Assembly: GCA_035495855.1 (NCBI GenBank)
Contig: DATJFD010000066.1
Span: 1-5,099 of the forward strand
Direction of reading: 5' to 3'
Source of the DNA: JAHFIW01 sp035495855
Lineage (GTDB): Bacteria > Patescibacteriota > Patescibacteriia > SG8-24
DNA length: 5,099 nucleotides
The notes beneath the pieces are model-generated. The model was not told the origin of the DNA, searched no databases, and saw only the letters and a program-made list of their open reading frames with translations. Position 1 is the first letter of the stretch. Every line of letters starts with the position of its first letter. Below, in pieces: positions 1-4,796 of the stretch. The position numbers and the translations under genes were made by a program.

Positions 1-71
1 GTGAGGCCGAGATCGCGGACGAGCTCAGGCACGAGGTCCATAGGCGACAAGCGTACCTCCGCGGCGGTCAT
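1..71 (-). CDS. Possible 5' end of a leftward gene, truncated by the window edge
   Basis: On the minus strand an ATG at 71 opens a frame reading MTAAEVRLSPMDLVPELVRD and then GL, with no stop before the window edge. Third codon positions are mostly G or C, and the GC-rich stretch stops sharply at this ATG, where AT-rich intergenic DNA begins. There is no good Shine-Dalgarno just before the ATG. A GGAGGT lies inside the frame shortly upstream of an in-frame TTG at about position 50, so the true start may be there. The plus strand is also open here in two frames: one runs into the next gene, the other stops at 105. Strand assignment is therefore uncertain. Twenty-three codons are too few to suggest a function. 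Confidence 0.33.
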   Translation of the reverse strand, partial: MTAAEVRLSPMDLVPELVRDLGL

Positions 72-98
72 TGTCAAATCAAGATTGACGATTATTAC
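71..98 (+). promoter_or_regulatory. Candidate sigma-70 promoter for the CoaB-like/aldolase gene
   Basis: TTGTCA (71-76, five of six consensus bases for -35) is separated by 16 bases from TATTAC (93-98, four of six for -10). This lies in an AT-rich stretch (72-160) that contrasts with its GC-rich surroundings. Predicted transcription would start near 105, giving a leader of about 115 nt before the ATG at 219. A short inverted repeat, GTCAA (73-77) and TTGAC (85-89), overlaps the -35 and spacer and could be an operator. This is motif reading only. Confidence 0.4.
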
Positions 99-130
99 CG
101 TATGAAATGCCTTATTTTTGAAGAACAACG

Positions 131-151
131 TAAAGTGTCAAAGGTACTTTA
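131..151. repeat. Small inverted repeat in the leader of the first rightward gene
   Basis: TAAAGT (131-136) and ACTTTA (146-151) are perfect 6-base arms around a 9-base centre. It lies between the candidate promoter and the start codon at 219, where a repressor site or a weak hairpin would be plausible. A TTGACA (141-136 on the minus strand) lies inside it and could instead be the -35 of a leftward promoter for the gene at 1-71, but no good -10 is seen 16-18 bases further on. Confidence 0.3.
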
Positions 152-218
152 TGAACAAGCGTTGGCGCGGAGCGAGGCCGGGCCTACGCTGGAACCATCA
201 TTCCTTCATCACAAGGCC

Positions 219-1565
219 ATGCCCAAGCTCCACTACATCATCGCCGGAGGAACGTTCGTCGACGTCGCGCCGCATCTCTCGCTCGCCGCGCCGGCTTTCG
301 GCCGCGTCGGCCGCGAGCTCGCGCCTGAGCTCTCCGCCGCGTTCGATGAAGCCGGCGAGAGCGCGGAAGTTCGCCTCGTGCTCACCAGGATGGCGATCGG
401 CGGCGCGGAACGCGACGAAGCGGAACTCGCGCTGTTCGCCGAGGCGGGCATCGACGACCTGCGTACCAACGACGACCTCGCGATGCTCGTCGACCGGCTC
501 GTCGAACGCGAGGACACGCGGACCATCGTCATGGCCGCGGCGACCTGCGACTTCGCGCCGTCATCGCTCGCACCCGCGTATCCGTTCGCGCGAGGCTTCG
601 GCAAGGGCTCGCATCCGCGGCTTTCGTCCGATTTGCGCCACGAGCTTTCGCTCGCGCCGACGGAGAAGGTCGTGCGCCGCGTGAGGAAGTCGCGCAAGGA
701 CGTCTTCCTGGTCGCCTTCAAGACCACCGCAGGCGCCGCGGCGGAAGAGCAGTACCTCAAGGGCCTCAAGCTCCTGAAGACCGCGTCCTGCAATCTCGTG
801 CTCGCGAACGACGTGCGCACGGGGCGCAACATGGTCATCACGCCGGAACAGGCCCGCTACCATGAGACGACCGACCGCGCCACCGCGCTCGAAGGCCTCG
901 CGGAGATGATCGCGCTGCGCTCGCGGCTGACCTTCACCCGCGCGACGGTCGTGCCGGGGGAGGCCGTGCCGTGGTCGTCGCCGCTCGTCCCCGCCTCGTT
1001 GCGGCGCGTCGTCGATCATTGCATCGAGCGCGGGGCCTATAAGCCGTTCCTCGGCTCGACCGTCGGCCATTTCGCGGTGAAGGTCGACGAAGGGACCATT
1101 CTGACCTCGCGCCGCAAGACCGATTTCAACCGGCTCGACGAGGCCGGCCTCGTGAAGATCGAGACGAGCGGACCCGATACGGTCATCGCCCATGGCTTCA
1201 AGCCGTCGGTCGGAGGCCAGAGCCAGCGCATCATTTTCGCGGAACATCCGGGCATGGACTGCATCGTGCATTTCCATTGCCCGCGGAAGACGGCATCGCC
1301 CGTCCCCGTCCGCAGCCAGCGCGAGTTCGAGTGCGGCTCGCACGAGTGCGGCAAGAACACGAGCGATGGCCTTGGCAGGTTCGGGAACGTCCTCGCCGTG
1401 ATGCTCGACAAGCATGGACCTAACGTGGTGTTCGCGCGCGACGCCGACCCGGAGGAGGTCATCCGCTTCATCGAAGCGAACTTCGACCTCGAGGGCCGCA
1501 CGGACGAGGTCATGCAACGGACGCCGCTGCTCGAGGCGCTCAGCCTCGCTCCCGCCTATGCGTGA
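219..1565 (+). CDS. CoaB-like (phosphopantothenoylcysteine synthetase family) domain fused to a class II aldolase/adducin-like domain
   Basis: A 448-residue protein from the ATG at 219. Residues 1-235 follow the CoaB/DFP layout: first strand and glycine motif IIAGGT (7-12), a stretch ending in FGRVGREL (27-34) matching the SSGxxGxxLA region, AAATCDFAP (106-114), LVAFKTTAG (164-172), and a Lys-rich turn into CNLVLANDV (191-199), like the KL..K..D.IVANDV motif of CoaB. No CoaC flavoprotein decarboxylase domain precedes it, as it does in the usual bacterial fusion. Residues of about 260-448 resemble class II aldolase/adducin proteins: a GSTVGHFAV segment (279-287), EHPGMDCIVHFHCP (342-355) with the metal-type HxH pair (His351, His353), and LDKHG (396-400) carrying a likely third His (399). 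The start was chosen because homology begins at residue 4; a longer frame from 102 would add 39 unrelated residues. Only a weak AAGG lies before 219. CoaB enzymes join 4'-phosphopantothenate to cysteine using a nucleotide; the reaction here is not known. Its stop overlaps the next gene. Confidence 0.8.
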   Translation: MPKLHYIIAGGTFVDVAPHLSLAAPAFGRVGRELAPELSAAFDEAGESAEVRLVLTRMAIGGAERDEAELALFAEAGIDDLRTNDDLAMLVDRLVEREDTRTIVMAAATCDFAPSSLAPAYPFARGFGKGSHPRLSSDLRHELSLAPTEKVVRRVRKSRKDVFLVAFKTTAGAAAEEQYLKGLKLLKTASCNLVLANDVRTGRNMVITPEQARYHETTDRATALEGLAEMIALRSRLTFTRATVVPGEAVPWSSPLVPASLRRVVDHCIERGAYKPFLGSTVGHFAVKVDEGTILTSRRKTDFNRLDEAGLVKIETSGPDTVIAHGFKPSVGGQSQRIIFAEHPGMDCIVHFHCPRKTASPVPVRSQREFECGSHECGKNTSDGLGRFGNVLAVMLDKHGPNVVFARDADPEEVIRFIEANFDLEGRTDEVMQRTPLLEALSLAPAYA

Positions 1566-1884
1566 CGCTTTCATCCTTGCGGGGGACGCGCTCTTGGACC
1601 CCGCGCGCGTGCGCGGCGTCGACCTCTCGGAGCTCGACGCGCTGCGCGTGACGTTGCGGCACGACGACGGCGTCGCCGTGGCCGAGGGCATCCAGGCGAT
1701 CGAAGCGCTCATGCTGCTGAAGCCGTCCGCGCTCGAAGGCCGGCGGCTGCGATGGGCGAAGAACGCCTGGGCGGTCCACAACCTCATCGGCCATCCGCTC
1801 ATGCAGCTGCTCGCTTTCTTGCGGCTGCATCGGCTGGCGATGCGGGTGCACGACGGAACGGTGCCAAGGCCGAAGGAGTCGTAG
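1558..1884 (+). CDS. Small conserved-looking protein with W-x2-HN-x2-GHP signature, function unknown
   Basis: A 108-residue protein whose ATG lies inside the last codons of the upstream fusion gene, an 8-base overlap. There is no convincing Shine-Dalgarno at the usual distance, so translation is probably coupled to the upstream gene. The N-terminal half is acidic and Leu/Ala-rich. The strongest segment is RWAKNAWAVHNLIGHPLMQL (residues 65-84), followed by LLAFLRLH and a C-terminal RVHDGTVPRP (97-106). Clustered Trp, His, Asn and Gly-His-Pro residues look like a constrained site rather than random coding. I recall similar short HN..GHPLM...HD.T.P segments in uncharacterised bacterial and phage proteins, but cannot name a family with certainty. 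No signal peptide or confident membrane helix is seen. It probably belongs to the same process as the CoaB-like/aldolase fusion because of the tight linkage. Confidence 0.72.
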   Translation: MRDAFILAGDALLDPARVRGVDLSELDALRVTLRHDDGVAVAEGIQAIEALMLLKPSALEGRRLRWAKNAWAVHNLIGHPLMQLLAFLRLHRLAMRVHDGTVPRPKES

Positions 1885-1886
1885 AT

Positions 1887-1957
1887 GGTTTTCCGTTTAC
1901 CGTTTCCCGTTTTCGGTCGCGGCCGGACGGAAAACCGAAAACGGAGAACGGAAAACC
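1887..1957. repeat. Imperfect inverted repeat of GGAAAAC-type units between convergent genes
   Basis: The left arm (1887-1917) begins GGTTTTCCGTT and ends CCGTTTTCGGT; the right arm (1934-1957) is its reverse complement with about seven bases missing from the middle. Inside the right part, CGGAAAACC occurs twice (1928-1936 and 1949-1957), so the element is built from short related units. It starts two bases after the stop of the small rightward gene and ends where the leftward terminator's A tract begins. It could fold as a long hairpin and end rightward transcription, but no T run follows on the plus strand. Repetitive unit structure suggests a dispersed intergenic repeat; copy number cannot be judged here. 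Confidence 0.7.
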
Positions 1958-1988
1958 AAAAAAAGACCGGCCCGAGAATTCGGGCCGG
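1958..1988 (-). terminator. Intrinsic terminator of the PP2C phosphatase gene
   Basis: CCGGCCCGA (1967-1975) and TCGGGCCGG (1980-1988) make a perfect 9-bp GC-rich stem with a 4-base loop. Read leftward, the stem is followed by TC and seven Ts (the A run at 1958-1964 on the plus strand). It lies four bases beyond the phosphatase stop codon. The orientation of the T run assigns it to the leftward gene. Confidence 0.9.
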
Positions 1989-1992
1989 CGTG

Positions 1993-2829
1993 TCAGCCGA
2001 GGCAGACGAGGTCGACGATGACGTAGGTGACATTGTCGGCGGGCCGCCAGGCGTTGACGAGGCGCTCGAGCTTCGCGGCGGCCTCTTCGGCCGTGAGGCT
2101 TGCGGCGATCGTCCTGCCGATGAGATGGCGCTTGTGCGTCCGCTTGGCCGCGTGCCAGAGCCCGTCGGTCGCGACGATGAGCCAGCGGTCCTCCGGCGCG
2201 GGCTCGCGTTCGACGATCTCCGGTTCGTGGAGCACATAGGCGTCGAACTCGGGGTCGCCGATGACGCGCGTGCACTCGAGCCAGGTCTCGCCGCGCTCGC
2301 CGTCGATGACGACGTGCCCGCGCCTGGGACGGCCGTTCTCGCCGAGCTCGGCGAAGCCGCCGATGCGGGCGCCGAGCGCGTCGAGCCTCGCGGTCTCGCC
2401 GCGATGGACGCCGTACTCGTGCGGGATGGACAGCGTCCTGAGATCGCCGCCCGCGGTGACGATGCGCGCCTCGGTGTTGCCGACCCAGGCGGCCACGAGC
2501 TTGTCGGCATGGACCGTGACGCAGGTCGCGGTCGTGCCGCCGCGGATCTCGTTGCGCAGGACCAGGTCATGCGCGCCGAGGAAGGTCTGCGCGAGCGCGT
2601 CGCGGCCGCGGTCGCAGGCCTCGAGGATGCCCTCGCGGATGCGCGTGACCGTGCGGTCGGCGGCGGCGTCACCTTCGTGCGCATGGCCGTCGGCCATGAC
2701 GACGAGGATGCCGTCCTCGTTGCGTTCGCTCGCGAAAGGGCCCGCGGAAAAGCGGTCCTGCTGGGTGCTGCGCCGGCCGAGGAATTGCCGGCTGGCGATG
2801 TACGGCGAGGGGTCGGACCACTGCTTCAT
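1993..2829 (-). CDS. PP2C-family (PPM) serine/threonine protein phosphatase
   Basis: A 278-residue protein, the size of a stand-alone bacterial PP2C catalytic domain. Motifs run in family order: QQDR (23-26), VVMADGHAHEGD (43-54), the GGTTAT turn (97-102), AAWVGNTEARIV (113-124), ECTRVIGDPEF (185-195), WLIVATDGLW (216-225) and ADNVTYVIVDL (264-274). The metal-binding acids expected for PPM enzymes are present: Asp25, Asp47, Asp222 and Asp265. Such enzymes remove phosphate from Ser/Thr using Mn/Mg and often oppose Hanks-type kinases; no kinase is visible here. No signal peptide or membrane segment is seen, so it is probably cytoplasmic. The ATG at 2829 is preceded by GGAGG at proper spacing; an earlier in-frame ATG at 2916 would add 29 residues and lies within the predicted promoter. 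Two loops deviate from the usual DGHGG and GDSR forms. It has its own promoter and terminator and is transcribed divergently from the oxygenase gene. Confidence 0.93.
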   Translation of the reverse strand: MKQWSDPSPYIASRQFLGRRSTQQDRFSAGPFASERNEDGILVVMADGHAHEGDAAADRTVTRIREGILEACDRGRDALAQTFLGAHDLVLRNEIRGGTTATCVTVHADKLVAAWVGNTEARIVTAGGDLRTLSIPHEYGVHRGETARLDALGARIGGFAELGENGRPRRGHVVIDGERGETWLECTRVIGDPEFDAYVLHEPEIVEREPAPEDRWLIVATDGLWHAAKRTHKRHLIGRTIAASLTAEEAAAKLERLVNAWRPADNVTYVIVDLVCLG

Positions 2830-2858
2830 GGGGTGCCTCCGTGGGGTTTCAAGCAACG

Positions 2859-2899
2859 CTGCAGGGCCGAAAAAGCCTCGTGAGGCACGGTGCCTGCAG
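2859..2899 (-). promoter_or_regulatory. Foldable 5' leader of the phosphatase mRNA
   Basis: CTGCAGG (2859-2865) and CCTGCAG (2893-2899) are perfect 7-base arms. Between them GCCTC (2875-2879) faces GAGGC (2882-2886), and on the minus strand this inner hairpin is followed by five Ts (2870-2874). An alternative palindrome, AGGCAC-G-GTGCCT (2883-2895), overlaps both stems, so mutually exclusive folds are possible. The predicted transcription start (about 2900) falls at the outer stem. This could be an mRNA-stabilising hairpin or a weak attenuator; no known riboswitch class is recognised. Confidence 0.4.
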
Positions 2900-2906
2900 A
2901 CTGCTG

Positions 2907-2935
2907 TTCTTAGCATGTTTTGTCAGCTTTGTCAA
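2907..2935 (-). promoter_or_regulatory. Sigma-70 promoter of the phosphatase gene
   Basis: Read leftward: a perfect -35 TTGACA (2935-2930), a 17-base spacer, then -10 TAAGAA (2912-2907), preceded by TGC as in an extended -10. Transcription would start near 2900, about 70 nt before the ATG at 2829. TTTGTCA occurs twice at 9-base spacing (2919-2925 and 2928-2934 on the plus strand), so part of the -35 is duplicated within the spacer. Confidence 0.75.
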
Positions 2936-2956
2936 CCCTGGCGGCCCCGCGTTGAC
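2931..2956. promoter_or_regulatory. Symmetrical site linking the divergent -35 elements
   Basis: GTCAAC (2931-2936) and GTTGAC (2951-2956) are perfect inverted 6-base arms 14 bases apart. The left arm overlaps the leftward phosphatase -35; the right arm overlaps TTGACC (2952-2957), the only -35-like hexamer ahead of the oxygenase gene. For the rightward promoter, the sequence 17 bases on is TTCGCT (2975-2980), a poor -10, so that promoter may need an activator. The symmetry may merely reflect two back-to-back -35s, or be an operator. Confidence 0.4.
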
Positions 2957-2999
2957 CTTAAAAAGCGGGCGTGTTTCGCTACCGGCGGAGGTCCGTTCC

Positions 3000-3851
3000 A
3001 TGCAACACACCAAGATACCGACGCTCGATCTTTCCCTCACGCCCCGCGCCGACGCCGTCCGCGTCTTCGGCGAGGGGCTCGAACACTTCGGCTTCGTGAC
3101 CGTCATCGGCCACGGCGTCAGCCACGGGCTGCTCACCCGCGCCTACGATCTCTCGCGCCGCGCCTTCGCGCTGCCCGAAGAGGCCAAGCGCGCCTGCGAG
3201 CAGGAGGGCCACTTCACGGGCTTCGTGCCGTTCGGCACCGAGCACGCCAAGGACGACCCGCGACCCGATCTCAAGGAGTTCTGGGAGGTGCGCAAGTACG
3301 TCCCGGAGGAGCTGCTGCTGTTCCCCAAGGAACTGCCGGACTTCGGCCCGATGTCGCTCTCGCTGTTCGACGCCCTCGAAGGCCTCGCCCAGCGGCTCAT
3401 GCGGCTGCTCGACGACCACCTGGGGATGCCGGCCGGGCATTTCGGCGAGATGATACGCGAGAGCAACACGCTCATGCGCATCCTCCACTACCCCGAGATC
3501 GTCGGCCGTCCCGACGCCATGCGATCGGCGCCGCACGAGGACATCAACTTCGTGACGCTGCTCGTCGCCGCGACGGCAGCCGGGCTCGAAGTGAAGACGC
3601 GCGACGGGACCTGGATCCCCGTGACGAACCCGCCGGACGCGATCGTCGTGAACAGCGGGGACATGCTCAAGGCCTACACCGGCGGGCGCATCCCATCGAC
3701 GACGCACCGCGTGGTGAACGGCGACGGCAAGCCGCGCTACTCCATCCCCTTCTTCGTCCATCCGCGGCCCGAGGTCGTGCTCATGCAGCAGCCGCGGCTC
3801 ACCGCGGGCGAGTATCTCGATCAGCGTTTGCGAGAGATCGGCCTCAAATAG
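3000..3851 (+). CDS. 2-oxoglutarate/Fe(II)-dependent oxygenase, isopenicillin N synthase-like superfamily
   Basis: A 283-residue protein. The N-terminal part (about 5-115) matches the non-haem dioxygenase N domain, with IPTLDLS (6-12) and a GFVTVIGHGV segment (31-40). The C-terminal part (about 150-260) holds the double-stranded beta-helix iron site: LMRILHYP (158-165), PHEDINFVTLL (178-188) giving the His179-x-Asp181 ligands, NSGDML (218-223), STTHRVV (233-239) giving the distal His236, and RYSIPFF (246-252) supplying the Arg/Ser pair that usually binds the 2-oxoglutarate carboxylate. The active site looks intact. Substrate is not predictable: the family includes small-molecule hydroxylases, desaturases, ethylene-forming enzymes and IPNS itself, and no biosynthetic cluster surrounds it. 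The ATG at 3000 follows GGAGGT with good spacing; the frame is open back to a GTG at 2841, but that region is the divergent promoter. A terminator follows directly, so it is probably monocistronic. Confidence 0.92.
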   Translation: MQHTKIPTLDLSLTPRADAVRVFGEGLEHFGFVTVIGHGVSHGLLTRAYDLSRRAFALPEEAKRACEQEGHFTGFVPFGTEHAKDDPRPDLKEFWEVRKYVPEELLLFPKELPDFGPMSLSLFDALEGLAQRLMRLLDDHLGMPAGHFGEMIRESNTLMRILHYPEIVGRPDAMRSAPHEDINFVTLLVAATAAGLEVKTRDGTWIPVTNPPDAIVVNSGDMLKAYTGGRIPSTTHRVVNGDGKPRYSIPFFVHPRPEVVLMQQPRLTAGEYLDQRLREIGLK

Positions 3852-3855
3852 GACC

Positions 3856-3884
3856 GCCGCCCGGCACCACCGGGCGGCTTTTTT
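3856..3884 (+). terminator. Intrinsic terminator of the oxygenase gene
   Basis: GCCGCCCGG (3856-3864) and CCGGGCGGC (3870-3878) form a perfect 9-bp stem with a 5-base loop, followed by six Ts (3879-3884). The stem begins five bases after the oxygenase stop codon. Confidence 0.93.
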
Positions 3885-3933
3885 CGCGATTTCCGCCGCG
3901 CTCCCCCGTGTCCGGCGGTCGCGCCGCGTTGCC

Positions 3934-3962
3934 TTGACTTCCCGCAGCCCGCGCGGTACAAC
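3934..3962 (+). promoter_or_regulatory. Sigma-70 promoter of the YqiJ-like/flotillin operon
   Basis: TTGACT (3934-3939, five of six -35 consensus bases), a 17-base spacer and TACAAC (3957-3962, four of six -10 bases). Transcription would begin near 3969, leaving about 95 nt of leader before the ATG at 4065. In that leader GGTTCG (4009-4014) and CGAACC (4023-4028) could form a 6-bp hairpin with an 8-base loop. The rest of 3885-4064 shows nothing else I can support. Confidence 0.7.
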
Positions 3963-4064
3963 GGCGTGTCGCTGGAAGCGCCTTTTTTCTTGGGCGATAA
4001 GCGGCGAAGGTTCGTTCACAATCGAACCCATCAGAATCCCGGACCCCCGCCAAAGGAGGCAGCA

Positions 4065-4748
4065 ATGGAATACCTGTTCGCGTGGCAGAACCTCATCTTC
4101 CTCATCCCGCTCGCCGTCGGCATCCTGCTCGTGTTCGGCTCCGCCTTCGGCGGCAGCGATCACGACGCGGACCATGACGTGGACCACGACGTCGGACACG
4201 ACGCCGGCCACGGCCACGACGGTCACGACGGCCACAAGGGCGCGGTCGATCCCGGCCACGCGTCGGAGACCTTCGTCATGAAGGCCCTCTCGCTGCTCGG
4301 AGTCGGCAAGGTCCCGCTCACCGCCGTGCTCATGATGATGTCGCTCCTCTTCGGAGGTTTCGGCATGGTCCTGAACATGGTCCTGTCGTCGCTCGGACTG
4401 CCCGCGTGGATCTACGGCCCCGTTTCCGCGGCCGCCGCGTGCATCGGCATGTTCGCGCTCACGGGACGCGCCGTGAAGCTGCTCAACCGGTTCATGCCGA
4501 CGAACGAAACGTACCGCGTCTCGCGGCACGACTTCGCCGGCTGCACCGGCAAGCTGCTCCTTCCCGCCAACAGCAAGGAAGGCTACGCGCAGGTGAAGGA
4601 CCACGAAGGCAACGTCCACAACGTCAAATGCCGCACCATCAGGGGCGAGCTTCCCAAAGGAGGAGACATCCTCGTCATCGAGTACGACGAGGAGAACCAG
4701 ACCTGCATCGTCGACGCGAGCCCCGTGTCGTCGAGATCGCTCAGTTGA
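4065..4748 (+). CDS. YqiJ-like membrane protein with His/Asp-rich loop and OB-fold (NfeD-like) C-terminal domain
   Basis: A 227-residue membrane protein. A hydrophobic segment (about 9-30) is followed by a His/Asp-rich stretch (32-57), then two more hydrophobic segments (about 84-108 and 113-135), and a soluble C-terminal domain (about 145-220) with FAGCTGKLLLP, YAQVKDHEGNVHNVKCR and GGDILVIEYDEENQTCIVDA segments typical of the beta-barrel OB fold of YqiJ/NfeD proteins. E. coli YqiJ has a similar layout and similar size (about 209 residues) and is encoded beside the flotillin YqiK. The family is thought to partner flotillins in membrane microdomains. The ATG at 4065 follows AGGAGG (4054-4059) at five bases; an in-frame GTG at 3966 would add 33 residues but lacks a ribosome site and lies at the predicted transcription start. 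The gene is first in an operon with the flotillin gene 48 bases downstream. The His-rich loop is the unusual part; metal binding is inference. Confidence 0.85.
   Translation: MEYLFAWQNLIFLIPLAVGILLVFGSAFGGSDHDADHDVDHDVGHDAGHGHDGHDGHKGAVDPGHASETFVMKALSLLGVGKVPLTAVLMMMSLLFGGFGMVLNMVLSSLGLPAWIYGPVSAAAACIGMFALTGRAVKLLNRFMPTNETYRVSRHDFAGCTGKLLLPANSKEGYAQVKDHEGNVHNVKCRTIRGELPKGGDILVIEYDEENQTCIVDASPVSSRSLS
4158..4235 (+). repeat. Degenerate 12-base tandem repeat encoding a His/Asp loop
   Basis: Four clear units of the form GAY CAY GAC GYN (4158-4169, 4170-4181, 4182-4193, and 4194-4205 with GGA for the first codon) are followed by degenerate copies rich in GGC CAC and GAC codons. The encoded His residues fall every four positions (33, 37, 41, 45, 49), then at 51, 54 and 57. 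The regular period at DNA and protein level suggests growth by unit duplication, and copy number may vary between strains. Confidence 0.75.
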
Positions 4749-4796
4749 GATAAGGCCCGCAAACCACAACGTTCCACTGCAAAAGGAGAAACAACC

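Noticed and set aside
102..218. Upstream ATG extending the CoaB-like/aldolase protein by 39 residues
   Set aside because: The added residues are encoded by AT-rich DNA unlike the gene, have no ribosome site, and precede the first conserved strand of the CoaB-like fold. The start remains somewhat uncertain.
1887..1957. CRISPR-like repeat array
   Set aside because: The units are short, related by inversion rather than regularly spaced direct repeats, and no cas gene is present.
561..2684. Long minus-strand open frame of 707 codons across the fusion gene and into the phosphatase
   Set aside because: It is an Arg/Ser/Ala-rich shadow frame in GC-rich DNA, runs antisense to the fusion gene and the small gene, and passes through the phosphatase in the wrong frame. 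No domain motifs are seen.
1885..2883. Plus-strand open frame of 332 codons opposite the phosphatase gene
   Set aside because: It is the complementary shadow of the PP2C gene, and its start lies inside the inverted repeat.
2841..2999. N-terminal extension of the oxygenase from an upstream GTG
   Set aside because: The interval is the divergent promoter region, and the dioxygenase N domain begins just after the ATG at 3000, which has a good ribosome site.
2261..3937. Plus-strand open frame of 558 codons spanning the divergent promoter and the oxygenase gene
   Set aside because: Wrong frame relative to the oxygenase, with Arg/Pro/Ala-rich low-complexity translation, and it runs through a strong intrinsic terminator.
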